Translations under genes and position numbers: made by a program
Shown here: piece after piece, positions 1 to 10,269 of the stretch
Numbering within the stretch: the stretch's first letter is position 1
Layout of the letters: every line of letters begins with the position of its first letter
The notes under the pieces: model-generated
The model's database searches: none
What the model was told of the DNA's origin: nothing
The model's input: only the letters and a program-made list of their open reading frames with translations
NCBI RefSeq assembly: GCF_023656545.1
Contig: NZ_JAMOKF010000006.1
Location: 1 to 64,000, forward strand
Source of the DNA: Micromonospora phytophila
GTDB taxonomy: Bacteria; Actinomycetota; Actinomycetes; Mycobacteriales; Micromonosporaceae
Direction of reading: 5' to 3'
Length of the DNA: 64,000 nucleotides

Positions 1-710
1 ACCCGTTCTCCGGCGAGCCGGGCGCCCGCCTCTACCGCACCGGCGACCTGGCCCGGTGGCGCGCCGACGGCACGCTGGAGTACCTGGGTCGCCGCGACAA
101 CCAGGTCAAGATCCGCGGCATGCGGGTCGAGCTGGGCGAGATCGAGGCGGCGCTGCTGGCCCGCCCGGACGTGCGGGCGGCGGCGGTCGTGGTGCGCGCC
201 GACTCCGGCGAGCCGACTCTGGTCGGCTACCTGGTCGGGACCGTCGACGAGTCGGCGCTCGCCGCTGACCTGGCGCGTGAGCTGCCGGCGCATCTGGTGC
301 CGTCGGCGTTCGTCCGGCTCGACGCGCTGCCGCTGACCCCGAACGGCAAGCTGGACCCGGCGGCGCTGCCCGCCCCGGCCGCCGGCGAGGCCGCCGACGC
401 GTTCGTCGCCCCCCGCACCGACGCCGAGGCGCTGGTCGCCGAGGTCTACGCCGAGATCCTCCAGGTGGACAAGGTCGGGGCGCTGGACGACTTCTTCGCC
501 CTCGGCGGCAACTCGCTGCGCGGCATGCGGGCGATGGCCCGCATCCGCGCCGAGGTGGACGTGGACCTGCCGATGCGGGCGCTGTTCAGCACCCCGGTGG
601 TGGCCGACCTGGCCGCCCAGATCGAGCAGCGGATCGCCGCCGAACTCGACGAGCTCTCCGACACCGAGGTCGCCGCGCTGCTCGCGGCGGAGAAGGACGC
701 CCCGTCATGA
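1..710 (+). CDS. Non-ribosomal peptide synthetase, C-terminal end (A-domain end and PCP)
   Basis: The 5' end lies outside the window; the frame is open from base 3. The visible part begins in the adenylation domain at core A7 ([10 protein letters not shown]), continues through A8 ([11 protein letters not shown]) and A10 (PLTPNGKLD), and ends in a peptidyl carrier domain with the phosphopantetheine site FFALGGNSL (Ser codon 513-515). There is no condensation, epimerase or thioesterase domain after the PCP, so the tethered intermediate must pass to the next protein. The stop overlaps the next start as ATGA (707-710), which indicates translational coupling within one NRPS operon. The substrate-binding half of the A domain is outside the window, so the amino acid it selects cannot be read. 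Confidence 0.95.
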   Translation, partial: PFSGEPGARLYRTGDLARWRADGTLEYLGRRDNQVKIRGMRVELGEIEAALLARPDVRAAAVVVRADSGEPTLVGYLVGTVDESALAADLARELPAHLVPSAFVRLDALPLTPNGKLDPAALPAPAAGEAADAFVAPRTDAEALVAEVYAEILQVDKVGALDDFFALGGNSLRGMRAMARIRAEVDVDLPMRALFSTPVVADLAAQIEQRIAAELDELSDTEVAALLAAEKDAPS

Positions 711-3700
711 CCGACCTGAAGGATCCGGCCCGGGACGCGGCCCGGCAGGCGCTGATCGCGCAACGCCTGCGCAGGCGGCAGGCCGCCCCGCCCACGGCCC
801 GGATCACCCCGCGTCCGCCGGACGCCGAGGTGCCGCTGTCGTATGCCCAGGAGCGGGTCTGGTTCATGGACCAGCTCGCCCCGGGCGAGGCGGCGTACCA
901 CATCGCGGTGCCGCTGCGGGTGCACGGGCCGCTTGACGTCGCGGCGCTGCGCCGGGCGCTGGCGGAGCTGACCCGGCGGCACGAGTCGCTGCGCACCCGG
1001 TTCCCGGCCGACGCCGACGGCCGGCCGACCGTCGTGATCGAGGAGGCGGTGACCGTTCCACTGGCCATCGTGGACGCCGCCGACGAAAGCGCCGGGCAGG
1101 CGCTGGTGGACGCCGCCGCCGCCGAGCCGTTCGACCTGGCGAACGGGCCGCTGCTGCGGGCCCTGCTGATCCGGCTGGCCGCCGACGAGCACGTGCTGTT
1201 CCTCGGCAAGCACCACATCGTCGGTGACGGCTGGTCGGTCGACGTGCTGCTGCGTGACCTGATCACCCTCTACCGGGGCGGTCAGCCGCCCACCCTGCCC
1301 GTCCAGTACGGCGACTTCGCCCACTGGGAGGCCCGGGAGCTGGACGGGCCGCAGGCCCGCCGGCACCTGGACTTCTGGAAGCAGCGGCTGGCCGGGATCA
1401 CCCCGCTGGAGCTGCCGCTGGACCTGCCCCGCCCGGCCACCCAGACCTACGCCGGCGACTTCGTCGAGTTCCAGCTGGACCGGGCGGGCACCGACGGGCT
1501 GAACGCGCTCACCCGCTCCTACGGCGGCACGCTGTTCATGACGCTGCTCGCGGCGTACCAGGTGCTGCTGTCCCGGCACACCGGGCAGGACGACTTCGCC
1601 GTCGGGGCGTCGGTGGCCGGTCGTTCCGCGCCGGAGCTGGAGAACGTGGTCGGCATGTTCATCAACATGCTGCCGCTGCGGGCCGAGCTGGCCGGTGACC
1701 CCACCTTCACCGAACTGCTCGCGCGTACCCGGCGTAGCGTGCTGGACGGCCTGGAGCACGCCGAGGTGCCGTTCGCCAAGGTGGTGCACGAGCTGGGGCT
1801 GCCCCGCGACGTGAGCCGCTCGCCGGTGTTCCAGGCGATGTTCGTGCTGCAGAACTACGAGATGGGCCGGTTCACCGAGGTGTCGGACGCCGCCGGGGTC
1901 ACCTTCGAGTGGACGCCGATGGAGCTGCGCGCCACCCGCTTCGACTTCGAGCTGCACGCCGTCGAGACGACCGACGGGCTCTGGGGCAAGCTGGTCTTCA
2001 ACACCGACCTGTTCACCCGGGACACGGTGCAGCGGATCGCGCAGCGGCTCACCACGCTGCTGCGGGCGGTGGTGGCCGCCCCGGACACCCCGGTCTCCGC
2101 GCTGGACCTGCTCCCGGCGGGCGAGCGGGAGCTGCTGGCCGGGTGGAACGACACCGCCGCCGACTTCCCGACCGCCCAGACGCTGCACGCCCCGATCGAG
2201 GAGCGGGCCGCCCGTACCCCCGACGCCGTGGCGCTCACCTTCGAGGGCCGTGGTGTCACCTACGCCGAGCTGAACGCCGCGGCGAACCGGATCGCGCACC
2301 GGCTGCGCGGCGCCGGGGTGGGCCCGGAGACCCTGGTCGGGGTCTGCGCGGAGCGGTCGGTGGAGCTGGTCGCCGGCCTGCTGGGCGTGCTCAAGGCAGG
2401 CGGCGCCTACCTGCCGCTGGACCCGGAGTACCCGGCCGACCGGCTCGCGTTCATGCTCACCGACGCGGACGCGCCCGTGGTGCTGGTGCAGGAACACCTG
2501 CGCGACGTGCTGCCGGCCACCGGCGCGCAGGTGCTGGCGCTGGACGACGCGGCGCTCTGGGCCGACCAGCCCGCCGAGGACCCGACGCCGTCGGCCGGGC
2601 CGGAGCACCTGGCGTACGTCATCTACACCTCCGGCTCCACCGGCCGCCCGAAGGGGGTGCCGAACACCCACCGGGGCATCGTCAACCGGCTCGACTGGAT
2701 GCAGCAGACCTACCGGCTGGGCGCCGACGACGCCGTGTTGCAGAAGACCCCGGCCAGCTTCGACGTCTCGGTGTGGGAGTTCTTCTGGCCGCTGCGCGAG
2801 GGCGCCCGGCTGGTGGTGGCGAAGCCCGGCGGGCACAAGGACGCCGGCTACCTGCGCGACCTGCTGGTCGGCGAGCGGGTCACCACCGCCCACTTCGTCC
2901 CGTCCATGCTGACCGTCTTCCTCGTCGAGGACGGCGTCGAGGCGGCCACGGCGCTGCGCCGGGTGATCTGCTCCGGTGAGGAACTGCCGCTGGCCTCCGC
3001 GGTCGACTTCACCGCCCGACTGCCCTGGTGCGGGCTGCACAACCTGTACGGTCCGACCGAGGCGGCCATCGACGTCAGCTCCTGGCGGTGCGATCCGGCG
3101 CTGCTGGCCGGGCTGACCGGCGTGCCGATCGGCGCGCCGATCGCCAACCTGCGGCTGCACGTGCTGGACGCCGCCGGCAACGAGTGCCCCGTCGGGGTCG
3201 CCGGTGAGCTGCACATCGGCGGGGTGGGGCTGGCCCGCGGCTACCACCGTCGGCCCGCGCTCACGGCGGAGAAGTTCGTGCCCGACCCGTTCTCCGGCGA
3301 GCCGGGCGCCCGCCTCTACCGCACCGGCGACCTGGCCCGCTGGGTGGTCGCCCCGACCGCGTCCGGGGTCGCTCCGGCCGTACCCGCTCCGGCGGTCGAC
3401 GCCGGGCCCACCGCGACCGGCCCGACGGCCGGGACCGGCGACGTGGCCGGCCGGCCGACCGGGGTGATCGAGTTCCTCGGCCGCATCGACCACCAGGTCA
3501 AGCTGCGCGGCCTGCGCATCGAGCTGGGCGAGATCGAGAGCGCGCTGCGCGAGCAGCCCGGGGTCACCGAGGCGGCGGTGATCGTCCGCGAGGACAGCCC
3601 CGGCGACAAGCGGCTGACCGCCTACCTGGTGGGCGCAGCCGAGCACGCCGAGGTGAAGGCGGCGCTGAAGGAGACGCTGCCCGAGTACATGGTGCCGAGC

Positions 3701-6307
3701 GCGATCGTCGGTCTGGACGCGTTGCCCCTGAGCCCGAACGGCAAGCTCGACCGCCGGGCGCTGCCCGCCCCGGTGGTCACCCGCGAGGCGTCGGTGGCGC
3801 TGGTGGAGCCGCGCGACGACACCGAGCGCCTGCTGGCCGGGATCTGGTCGGAGGTGCTCGGCGTCGACACGCTCGGCATCGACGACGACTTCTTCGACCT
3901 CGGCGGGCATTCCATGCTCGCCACCCAGGTGGTCGCGAAGATCCGCAAGGCCGGGCACGGCGGGCGGCCGGTGGGCGTGATGGACCTGTTCCAGCAGCGG
4001 ACCATCCGCGACCTGGCCGCCTTCATGGCCGGCAGCGCCGGGTCGGAGGGGCCGCGCCGGCTGCTCTACGAGCTGACCAAGCCGATCCCGGCGGCGCAGC
4101 GGGTGCTCACCTACGTCTGCGTCCCCTACGGCGGCGGCAGCGCGATCGTCTACCAGCCGCTGGCGGACGCGCTGCCCGCCGGGTACGCGCTCTGGTCGCT
4201 GGCCATCCCCGGCCACGACGTCGGCCTCACCGAGGACGGCCTGCCCTTCGACGAGCTGACCAGCCGGGTCGCCGAGGAGATCCTGGAGCGCATCGAGGGC
4301 CCAGTCGCCCTGTACGGCCACTGCGGCGTGGGCAGCGCGATCGTCGCCGAGGTGGCCCGCAAGGTCGAGGTGGCCGGGCGGAACCTGACGGCGCTCTACA
4401 TCGGGGCGATGTTCCCGTTCGCCCGCCCGAAGGGCGTGTTCGCCGCGATGCGCAACCGGCTGGAGCAGCTGCGCAGCAACCGGCACTACGCGAGCTGGCT
4501 CAAGTCGATGGGGGTGGACACCGACGAGCTGGAGCCGGAGCAGGCCGACCGGATCATCAGCAACATGCGGGCCGACTCCCGCGCCTCCGAGGAGTACTTC
4601 ACCGGGCTACTCGACCGGCGGGCGCCCAAGCTGCGCGTGCCGATCATCTCGGTGGTCGGCTCCGAGGACCCGGTCACCGACTACCACACCGAGCGGTACG
4701 CCGAGTGGCAGTTCCTCAGCGACACCCTCGGCCTGGTGGTGCTGGACCAGGCCGGGCACTTCTTCCTGAAGTACCGCGCCGACGAGCTGGCCGAGATCGT
4801 CACGCGGGTCCACCCCGCGGTCGTGGCCGGCGACGTCGCGGAACTCACCCCTGCCGCCAGGGGCGAGGACGCCGGTTGGGTGGTCGCCGACCACCAGCGG
4901 ATCGGCCTGGACGACCGGCCGGAGAAGGCGGTGGTCACGCCCTCCATGGCCCGGTTCGTCGCGGTCACCGCCGGGCAGCTCGTCTCCACCACCGGCTCCG
5001 CGCTGACCGCGTTCGCCCTGCCCATCTGGCTGTTCACCCGCACCGGCTCGGTGGCCGACCTGGGGATGCTCTGGGCCCTGGCGCTGATCTGCGGCGTGCT
5101 GATGCTGCCGATCGCCGGCGCGGTCACCGACCGGATCAGCCGCCGGAAGATCATGATGATCGCCAGCTCCAGCGCCGGCGCCATCCAACTGGTCCTCGCC
5201 GCGCTGCTCTGGACCGACAACCTCCAGCTCTGGAACATCTACCTCCTGGTGGCGCTGAGCCAGGTCGCCGGGTCGTTCCAGCGCATCGCGTTCCAGTCGG
5301 CGGTGCCGCAGCTGGTGCCGAAGCGCTACCTCGGCCACGCCATGGGCATCACCCAGCTCACCAACGGCTTCGCCATGCTGCTGATGCCGGTCTTCGCCGC
5401 CGGCCTGCTGGCCGCCATCGAGCTCAGGGGCATCCTGCTGATCGACGTGGCCAGCTACGTGGTGGCGGTGCTGACCCTGGCCGTGGTCCGCTTCCCCGAC
5501 CTGCTCGGCTGGCGGCCGAAGGAACGGCTGCTCGTCGCCATCGCCAACGGGCTGCGCTACTCCTGGCAGCACCGCGGTTTCCGGTTGATGCTCGGCTACT
5601 TCGCGCTGGGCAACATCTTCCTGGCGCCCGCGCTGGTGCTCACCACGCCGCTGGTGCTCTCCTTCGGCACCGCCACCCAGGTGGCGCAGGTGGCGTTGGC
5701 CGAGGCGCTCGGCGCGGTGGCCGGCGGTGTGCTCATGTCCGTCTGGGGCGGGCCCCGGCGGCGGCGGATGATCGGCGTGCTCATCGGCAACCTGGGCACC
5801 GCGGTCGGCTGCGTGCTGATCGGCCTGGACGCCTCGCTGGCGATGATCTGTGTCGGCGCGTTCTGGCTGGCCATGGCGATGACCACGGCGCAGTCCATCT
5901 ACGCCACCATCGTCCAGGTCAAGGTGCCGCAGCGCTTCCACGGCCGGGTTTTCAGCCTGAACCAGACCATCTCCTGGTCGACGCTGCCGATCGGGTTCGC
6001 GCTGCTCGCCCCGGGCGCGACGGCCCTGTTCGAGCCGATGCTCGCCCCGGGCGGGGCGTTGGCCGGGTCGGTGGGCGCGGTGATCGGCACCGGCGAGGGC
6101 CGCGGCATCGGTTTCGCCTACGTCTGCTTCGGCGCGGCGTTGGTGCTGATCACCCTCGGCGGGTTCGCGATCCGGCTGCTGCGCCGCTTCGACCTGGAGG
6201 TGCCGGATTCGTTGCCGGACGACCTGATCGGCGCGCAGGAGCGGGAGCGCCGGCTGGCGGCCCGCGCCGCCGAACGCGAGCAGGAGCGGGTGCCGGTGGC
6301 GGCCTGA
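707..6307 (+). CDS. NRPS terminal module C-A-PCP-TE fused to an MFS transporter
   Basis: This 1866-aa protein adds the last residue, releases the peptide and probably exports it. Domains: condensation (about 40-470, HHIVGDG at 169-175, LCL-like); adenylation (about 485-985, [10 protein letters not shown] near 641); PCP with LGGHS (Ser1069); thioesterase (about 1085-1370) with GHCGVG, where Cys1206 replaces the usual Ser, and His1351 in DQAGHFF; then from about Met1414 a complete MFS transporter of 10-12 membrane helices to about 1830. The specificity residues read by alignment to GrsA are D-V-W-H-I-S-L-I-D, one change from the common serine code (inferred by eye). A Pro/Ala/Thr/Gly-rich insertion of about 35 residues sits between A7 ([10 protein letters not shown]) and A8 ([11 protein letters not shown]). 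The NRPS-MFS joint is in frame with no sign of a frameshift. The product cannot be named; siderophores and lipopeptides are possible. Confidence 0.93.
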   Translation: MTDLKDPARDAARQALIAQRLRRRQAAPPTARITPRPPDAEVPLSYAQERVWFMDQLAPGEAAYHIAVPLRVHGPLDVAALRRALAELTRRHESLRTRFPADADGRPTVVIEEAVTVPLAIVDAADESAGQALVDAAAAEPFDLANGPLLRALLIRLAADEHVLFLGKHHIVGDGWSVDVLLRDLITLYRGGQPPTLPVQYGDFAHWEARELDGPQARRHLDFWKQRLAGITPLELPLDLPRPATQTYAGDFVEFQLDRAGTDGLNALTRSYGGTLFMTLLAAYQVLLSRHTGQDDFAVGASVAGRSAPELENVVGMFINMLPLRAELAGDPTFTELLARTRRSVLDGLEHAEVPFAKVVHELGLPRDVSRSPVFQAMFVLQNYEMGRFTEVSDAAGVTFEWTPMELRATRFDFELHAVETTDGLWGKLVFNTDLFTRDTVQRIAQRLTTLLRAVVAAPDTPVSALDLLPAGERELLAGWNDTAADFPTAQTLHAPIEERAARTPDAVALTFEGRGVTYAELNAAANRIAHRLRGAGVGPETLVGVCAERSVELVAGLLGVLKAGGAYLPLDPEYPADRLAFMLTDADAPVVLVQEHLRDVLPATGAQVLALDDAALWADQPAEDPTPSAGPEHLAYVIYTSGSTGRPKGVPNTHRGIVNRLDWMQQTYRLGADDAVLQKTPASFDVSVWEFFWPLREGARLVVAKPGGHKDAGYLRDLLVGERVTTAHFVPSMLTVFLVEDGVEAATALRRVICSGEELPLASAVDFTARLPWCGLHNLYGPTEAAIDVSSWRCDPALLAGLTGVPIGAPIANLRLHVLDAAGNECPVGVAGELHIGGVGLARGYHRRPALTAEKFVPDPFSGEPGARLYRTGDLARWVVAPTASGVAPAVPAPAVDAGPTATGPTAGTGDVAGRPTGVIEFLGRIDHQVKLRGLRIELGEIESALREQPGVTEAAVIVREDSPGDKRLTAYLVGAAEHAEVKAALKETLPEYMVPSAIVGLDALPLSPNGKLDRRALPAPVVTREASVALVEPRDDTERLLAGIWSEVLGVDTLGIDDDFFDLGGHSMLATQVVAKIRKAGHGGRPVGVMDLFQQRTIRDLAAFMAGSAGSEGPRRLLYELTKPIPAAQRVLTYVCVPYGGGSAIVYQPLADALPAGYALWSLAIPGHDVGLTEDGLPFDELTSRVAEEILERIEGPVALYGHCGVGSAIVAEVARKVEVAGRNLTALYIGAMFPFARPKGVFAAMRNRLEQLRSNRHYASWLKSMGVDTDELEPEQADRIISNMRADSRASEEYFTGLLDRRAPKLRVPIISVVGSEDPVTDYHTERYAEWQFLSDTLGLVVLDQAGHFFLKYRADELAEIVTRVHPAVVAGDVAELTPAARGEDAGWVVADHQRIGLDDRPEKAVVTPSMARFVAVTAGQLVSTTGSALTAFALPIWLFTRTGSVADLGMLWALALICGVLMLPIAGAVTDRISRRKIMMIASSSAGAIQLVLAALLWTDNLQLWNIYLLVALSQVAGSFQRIAFQSAVPQLVPKRYLGHAMGITQLTNGFAMLLMPVFAAGLLAAIELRGILLIDVASYVVAVLTLAVVRFPDLLGWRPKERLLVAIANGLRYSWQHRGFRLMLGYFALGNIFLAPALVLTTPLVLSFGTATQVAQVALAEALGAVAGGVLMSVWGGPRRRRMIGVLIGNLGTAVGCVLIGLDASLAMICVGAFWLAMAMTTAQSIYATIVQVKVPQRFHGRVFSLNQTISWSTLPIGFALLAPGATALFEPMLAPGGALAGSVGAVIGTGEGRGIGFAYVCFGAALVLITLGGFAIRLLRRFDLEVPDSLPDDLIGAQERERRLAARAAEREQERVPVAA

Positions 6308-6318
6308 CCGGCGGGGGA

Positions 6319-6349
6319 CCGCCGCGGTGCCGCATCGGCACCGCGGCGG
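6319..6349 (+). terminator. Hairpin terminator after the NRPS operon
   Basis: A perfect 14-bp GC stem (6319-6332 with 6336-6349) and 3-nt loop CAT lie 12 bases after the NRPS stop. There is no T-run, as is usual for high-GC actinobacterial terminators. It separates the NRPS operon from the next MFS gene. Confidence 0.75.
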
Positions 6350-6491
6350 CGCCCACCGGCCGCGTCCCACAGCCTCCTGGGGCGGCGACGACTGGTCCTG
6401 GCTGGCCGATGATCTCGCAACCGCATCGGGACAGCGCCGGACAACACCGTCGTTTCCGCCGCGCCTTGATCCCGCGCCTTAGCGTGGCTGG

Positions 6492-7715
6492 GTGGCAGCA
6501 CCCCGCATGGCACCGCCGTCGGAGATGAGCCGCCGGCTGACGTTCCTGTTCGCGGTGGCGGCGGGAGTGGCCATCGGCAACCTGTACTGGGCGCAGCCGC
6601 TACTCGGCTTCATCGCCGGCGACCTGCGCGCCGCGACCGCGACGGCCGGCTGGCTCGTCACCGCGACGCAGGTCGGGTACGCCGTCGGCGTGCTGCTGCT
6701 CGTGCCGCTCGGCGACACGCTGGACCGCCGCCGGTTCGTTCCGGTGATGCTGCTGACCTCGGCCGCCGCACTGCTGCTGTGCGCGCTGGCGCCGTCGATC
6801 GGCGTACTCCTGCTCGCACTGGGCGTGCTCGGCGTGACAACGGTTTCCGGGCAGGTCCTCACCCCGCTCGCCGGGGACCTTGCCGGCGACGCCCACCGCG
6901 GCCGGGTCGTCGCTACCATCGGGTCCGGGACCCTCACCGGTATCCTGGCCTCCCGCACGATCAGCGGGTTCGTCGCCGATGCCGCCGGGTGGCGTGCGAT
7001 CTTCGCTCTCGCCGCGGTCGTCGCCGTCCTGCTCGCGGTCCTGCTTCATCGCGCGATTCCACCGCTGGCACCGCGGACGCGCATGCCGTACCCGGCGCTC
7101 ATCGCCTCGGTCGGCGCGGTGGTCATGCGCGAGCGGGCGGCCCGATGGACGCTGGTCCTCGCCGCCACCGGGTTCGCCGCGTTCTCGCTGTTCTGGACGG
7201 CGCTGACGTTCCTGCTGAGCGGCCCACCGTTCCGGTACCCGGTAGCGGTGATCGGGTTGTTCGGGTTGGCCGGCCTCGCCGGTGTCCCTTCCGGCCTGCA
7301 CGGCGGTCGTCTGCACGACGGTGGTTGGTCGCTTCCGGCCACCGGCGCGGCCTGGGTACTGGCCCTCGGCGCCTTCGTCGTCGCGGCGTTCGCCGGCCGG
7401 TCCGTCGTACTCATCATCATCGTGATCATCGTGATCGATGTTGTCCTCCAGACGCAGGCCCTCCTCAACCGGGCGCGGCTGTTCGCCCTCTCCCACGAGG
7501 CCCGCAGCCGGCTCAACACGGCGCTGGCCACCGGCAACTTCATCGGCGCTGCGATCGGCTCCGCCGCCGCGACCGCGCTCTGGTCCGCGGGCGGCTGGAC
7601 AGCGGTCACGATCGCGGGAGCGGCACTGTGCTGCTTCGCGCTCACCGTGTGGGCGCTCGGACGTCGGGGCCCACTCGTGATCGCTTCGCCGTCTGGGGCA
7701 GATGAGTGCACATGA
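6492..7715 (+). CDS. MFS transporter (DHA1-type efflux)
   Basis: The protein has up to 407 aa and about 12 membrane helices. The first helix region contains GNLYWAQPLLGFIAGDL, and the loop between helices 2 and 3 has the family motif LGDTLDRRRF. The start could also be 6507 or 6525 (MSRR). It lies after the NRPS terminator, so it is probably a separate unit, though export of the NRPS product is possible. The substrate is unknown. The stop abuts the stop of the convergent YdeI-family gene with no spacer. Confidence 0.85.
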   Translation: MAAPRMAPPSEMSRRLTFLFAVAAGVAIGNLYWAQPLLGFIAGDLRAATATAGWLVTATQVGYAVGVLLLVPLGDTLDRRRFVPVMLLTSAAALLLCALAPSIGVLLLALGVLGVTTVSGQVLTPLAGDLAGDAHRGRVVATIGSGTLTGILASRTISGFVADAAGWRAIFALAAVVAVLLAVLLHRAIPPLAPRTRMPYPALIASVGAVVMRERAARWTLVLAATGFAAFSLFWTALTFLLSGPPFRYPVAVIGLFGLAGLAGVPSGLHGGRLHDGGWSLPATGAAWVLALGAFVVAAFAGRSVVLIIIVIIVIDVVLQTQALLNRARLFALSHEARSRLNTALATGNFIGAAIGSAAATALWSAGGWTAVTIAGAALCCFALTVWALGRRGPLVIASPSGADECT

Positions 7716-8336
7716 TCATGAAGATGTCGATTGCGGGGAGTTCGGAGGCTTGGCCTTCTGCGGGTAGATCGTTTCGTGACGGGCCAGCATGGCAACGAAC
7801 TCGCCGATCTTCCGCTCACGGGTCTGCGCCCGTTTGACGGCATTGACGCGGTGGATGAGAGCGAACCGGTTGGTTTTGGTGAGTACGTCGAACATGGCCT
7901 GGGCGGCGGGGACGGCAGCGATGGCGGCGAGTAGGTCGGCCGGCACCTCGGCTTCCGACGGCGGGGCGTAGGCGGCCGCCCACCGCCCGTCCGCCTTCGC
8001 GGCTTCTACCACGACGCGGCCCGGGGGCAGCATTCGCCCCTGCGCCTCCAGCCGGGCCACGTGGGCGACGTTGCGCTGTGACCAGGAACTGCGGGGCCTG
8101 CGAGGGGTGAACCGGATCCAGGAGGTTTCCTGATCCCGTTTACGGGCCTGCCCGTCGATCCAGCCGAAACACAGGGCCTCGTCGACCGCCTGCTGCCAGG
8201 TCAGCGTCGTGACTGTGCCGCCCTTCTTGGTCAGGGCGAGCCAGACACCGGGCGACGTGGCGTGGTTGGCCGACAACCACGCGCGCAGCGCGTCGGCGTC
8301 CGCGACGATCAACTCATCCAGCTCGGCGCTCGTCAT
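7716..8336 (-). CDS. YdeI/OmpD-associated family protein
   Basis: The 206-aa protein has the family's N-terminal block: LRAWLSANHATSPGVWLAL, then WQQAVDEALCFGWIDG, then the WIRFTPRRPRSSWSQRN segment. The C-terminal half ends in helical sequence and a basic RERKIGEFV segment. The family has been linked by annotation to bacteriocin resistance, but no biochemical activity is established. It is convergent with the MFS gene and monocistronic. Confidence 0.85.
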   Translation of the reverse strand: MTSAELDELIVADADALRAWLSANHATSPGVWLALTKKGGTVTTLTWQQAVDEALCFGWIDGQARKRDQETSWIRFTPRRPRSSWSQRNVAHVARLEAQGRMLPPGRVVVEAAKADGRWAAAYAPPSEAEVPADLLAAIAAVPAAQAMFDVLTKTNRFALIHRVNAVKRAQTRERKIGEFVAMLARHETIYPQKAKPPNSPQSTSS

Positions 8337-8943
8337 GACGGCAGGCTATAGCTACCCGTTGCCGCAGCCTCTGCCTGTGAGCCAGCCCGACTCGCCGGGG
8401 CCGGCGCGCCGGTCGCTCGGCGGACCGTCGGAGGCAGGACCTCCATGGTCAGGACGGTCTCGACGTCGGGCCGGCATGTCGGACTCCTCGTGCACGCGCC
8501 GGTTGCGGCGAGCGTCGACCACGACCACGGGCCTCTGACAATCGCCAGCGCCATCCACGGTGGCGGCCACACGCCGTACGAGCCGGCGACGCCCGGCGAC
8601 CCAGCCGCGCACCTCAACCGCCCGGTCGGCGGCGTGACAGCGCGTTGCGGACGAGGTCGCGCCTCGACCGGGGGAATATGGAGCAAGGCGCTGCTGGTGT
8701 TGCCGAGGGAGCGTCGTCGCGCTGATCGCGGCTGGGCGCGGCGAACCGTTCGCACCCGCCGGGCTGGTGTTTCGGGGATGGGTGGCCGTCGCGGATGCGC
8801 TGGCGCGGCCTGCTACCGAGGGGCGAGACCACGCCGGGGCGATGGTTGGAAAATAGTTCCCCCGGGGGCGTCCAGAACAGGGGTGGCGGCTTCGACCAGG
8901 AGCCGCGACCCGGATGAGGAGCGCCGGACGGAGAGGACGCGGT
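8337..8943. other. Gap, no recognised gene
   Basis: About 600 bp with no convincing coding region on either strand. A ribosome binding site GGAGAGG at 8931-8937 belongs to the next gene, and its promoter should lie here. Open frames in this stretch have no recognisable motifs. Confidence 0.5.
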
Positions 8944-9306
8944 ATGAAGTACATGATCATGATGTTCGGTGGGGTCGGTGAGACGCTCGCGAACCGGTCG
9001 CCGGAGTGGATTGCCGGCATGCAGAAGCTCATGATGGAGATCGACGGTGAGCTGCGGGAGAACGGCGAGTTGGTGGCGAGCGACGCGCTCGTCGACCCGG
9101 CGCAGGCGAGCACCGTGCGCTTCCACAACGGCGCGCCGCTGCCGACGGACGGGCCGTTCGCGGAGGTGAAGGAGTCTCTCGCGGGCTTCTGGATCGTCGA
9201 GGTGAGCGAGGAGCGGGCCATTGAGATCGCGTCGCGGGCGGTCGCCTACATCGAGTTCCCGATGGAGGTCCGCCGCCTCATGGACCACCAGCCGCCCCAG
9301 TCGTGA
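8944..9306 (+). CDS. YCII-related (DGPF) protein
   Basis: A 120-aa protein with the family block beginning MKYMIMMFGG and the signature LPTDGPFAEVKESLAGFWIVE. ATG 8944 was chosen because GGAGAGG lies six bases upstream and the family starts with this methionine. In actinobacteria DGPF proteins are usually encoded just before an ECF sigma factor gene. Here only the first codons of such a gene follow (9314-9402), so this copy is probably an orphan. The function is unknown; a small-molecule-binding ferredoxin-like fold is expected. Confidence 0.9.
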   Translation: MKYMIMMFGGVGETLANRSPEWIAGMQKLMMEIDGELRENGELVASDALVDPAQASTVRFHNGAPLPTDGPFAEVKESLAGFWIVEVSEERAIEIASRAVAYIEFPMEVRRLMDHQPPQS

Positions 9307-9313
9307 AGCGGTG

Positions 9314-9402
9314 GTGAGCGACCAGTCCGTCGGGGACCTGCTGCGCGAACTCGCGCCGCGGGTCCTCGGCACGCTGGTGCGCCGGCACGGGCAGTTCGGC
9401 GC
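9314..9402 (+). pseudogene. 5' remnant of an ECF sigma factor gene (DGPF-associated type)
   Basis: GTG at 9311 or 9314 opens a frame reading SVGDLLRELAPRVLGTLVRR, the typical start of the sigma factors that follow DGPF genes. After HGQFG, near 9402, the similarity stops: the expected DAVQEA segment is missing and the frame becomes unrelated sequence. All of sigma regions 2 and 4 is absent. A deletion or rearrangement joined this stub to the next 300 bp, in which I recognise nothing. Confidence 0.6.
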
Positions 9403-9699
9403 CACTCGATCCACCACCCGGCGAAGCTACCCGACAGGGACCACCACCGCGCTCCCCCAACCTGTGCGCGCGCAGCCACTGGTGATGACTTTGAAGTGCG
9501 AGCGACTCTGTCCGCCGCCCGCACGCCGACCCGCCCGCCACAGCGATCGCGGCTCCTTGCCGCAGGCGTTTCGTCATGGCTGGCAGCGGCTCGGCCCAAC
9601 CCAATAGTCACCGACGGCACCCGGTGCGCGCTCGTCCCCCTCGGGCAATCGCGCGACGCAGGGGGACCTGCCGCCGGACCAGGGGACGGACGGCTCGGC

Positions 9700-10091
9700 T
9701 CACGCCCCGACTCCGCGGCCAACCGGGTAAAGGAGCTGCCGGATGTTCTTTGGCAGCTCGGCTTCCAGGTCCTCGAGTTCCTCGGCGCTCACCGCCTCGC
9801 GCAGGGTGATCAATACCGCGCGGGCGCCGTCAGCGGTCCGCTGGTCATCCAGTCCCGTGCGCGCCCGTACCTCATTGAGGAACTCCACGAGGTCAAGCTG
9901 TTCGGCGAAGTCCACTTCCTTGTGCAGGTACCCTCGGAACTCCTCGGGAAGCTGCGTGGCCAGGTCGCGGCCTCGCCGCCACTGATCCGTTGCGTCAATG
10001 TCGTGAGCGTGGCGCGGATGACGTTCGCTGCCTCCGTCGCCGGCATTCCCGCCCGCTTCCCCACCGCTTCGAGAAACTCGGCGTAGTTCAC
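9700..10091 (-). pseudogene. DUF2267 protein gene, frameshifted
   Basis: GTG at 10091 starts NYAEFLEAVGKRAGMPATEA in one frame. After RISGGEA, near 9970, the continuation LATQLPEEFRGYLHKEVDF is in another frame. Comparison with the intact paralogue at 23470-23862 shows one base missing (GAGGCCGCGACCTGG here, GAGGCGCGACACCTGG there). The rest of the protein, to PVGRGVGA, is preserved. Either a recent frameshift or a sequencing indel. DUF2267 proteins are small helical proteins of unknown function, often found in actinobacterial stress or phage-related contexts. Confidence 0.7.
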
Positions 10092-10269
10092 GGGTTCTCC
10101 CTCCCCGGACCGGCGTCGCGTCCCCAATTTCGAGGCGACGAGCGCCGCTTACCCGAGCGCTGTCTGGCAAAACGGCGCCTGTGGAGGCAGGCTGCGCGAC
10201 GCGGCCGTAACTGCCTGAGGCCAACGGCGGGCCGGAACTCCTCGGCTTCTCGAGCGACGATCCGGCAGG

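Noticed and set aside
446-4486. Very long open frame antisense to the NRPS genes (over 1300 codons)
   Set aside because: The protein is Gly/Arg/His/Pro/Gln-rich without domains and arises from the codon bias of the high-GC sense strand; the NRPS reading shows strong family motifs.
4607-6528. Long frames antisense and in alternative frame to the TE-MFS region
   Set aside because: No domain or hydrophobic pattern; they mirror the MFS gene.
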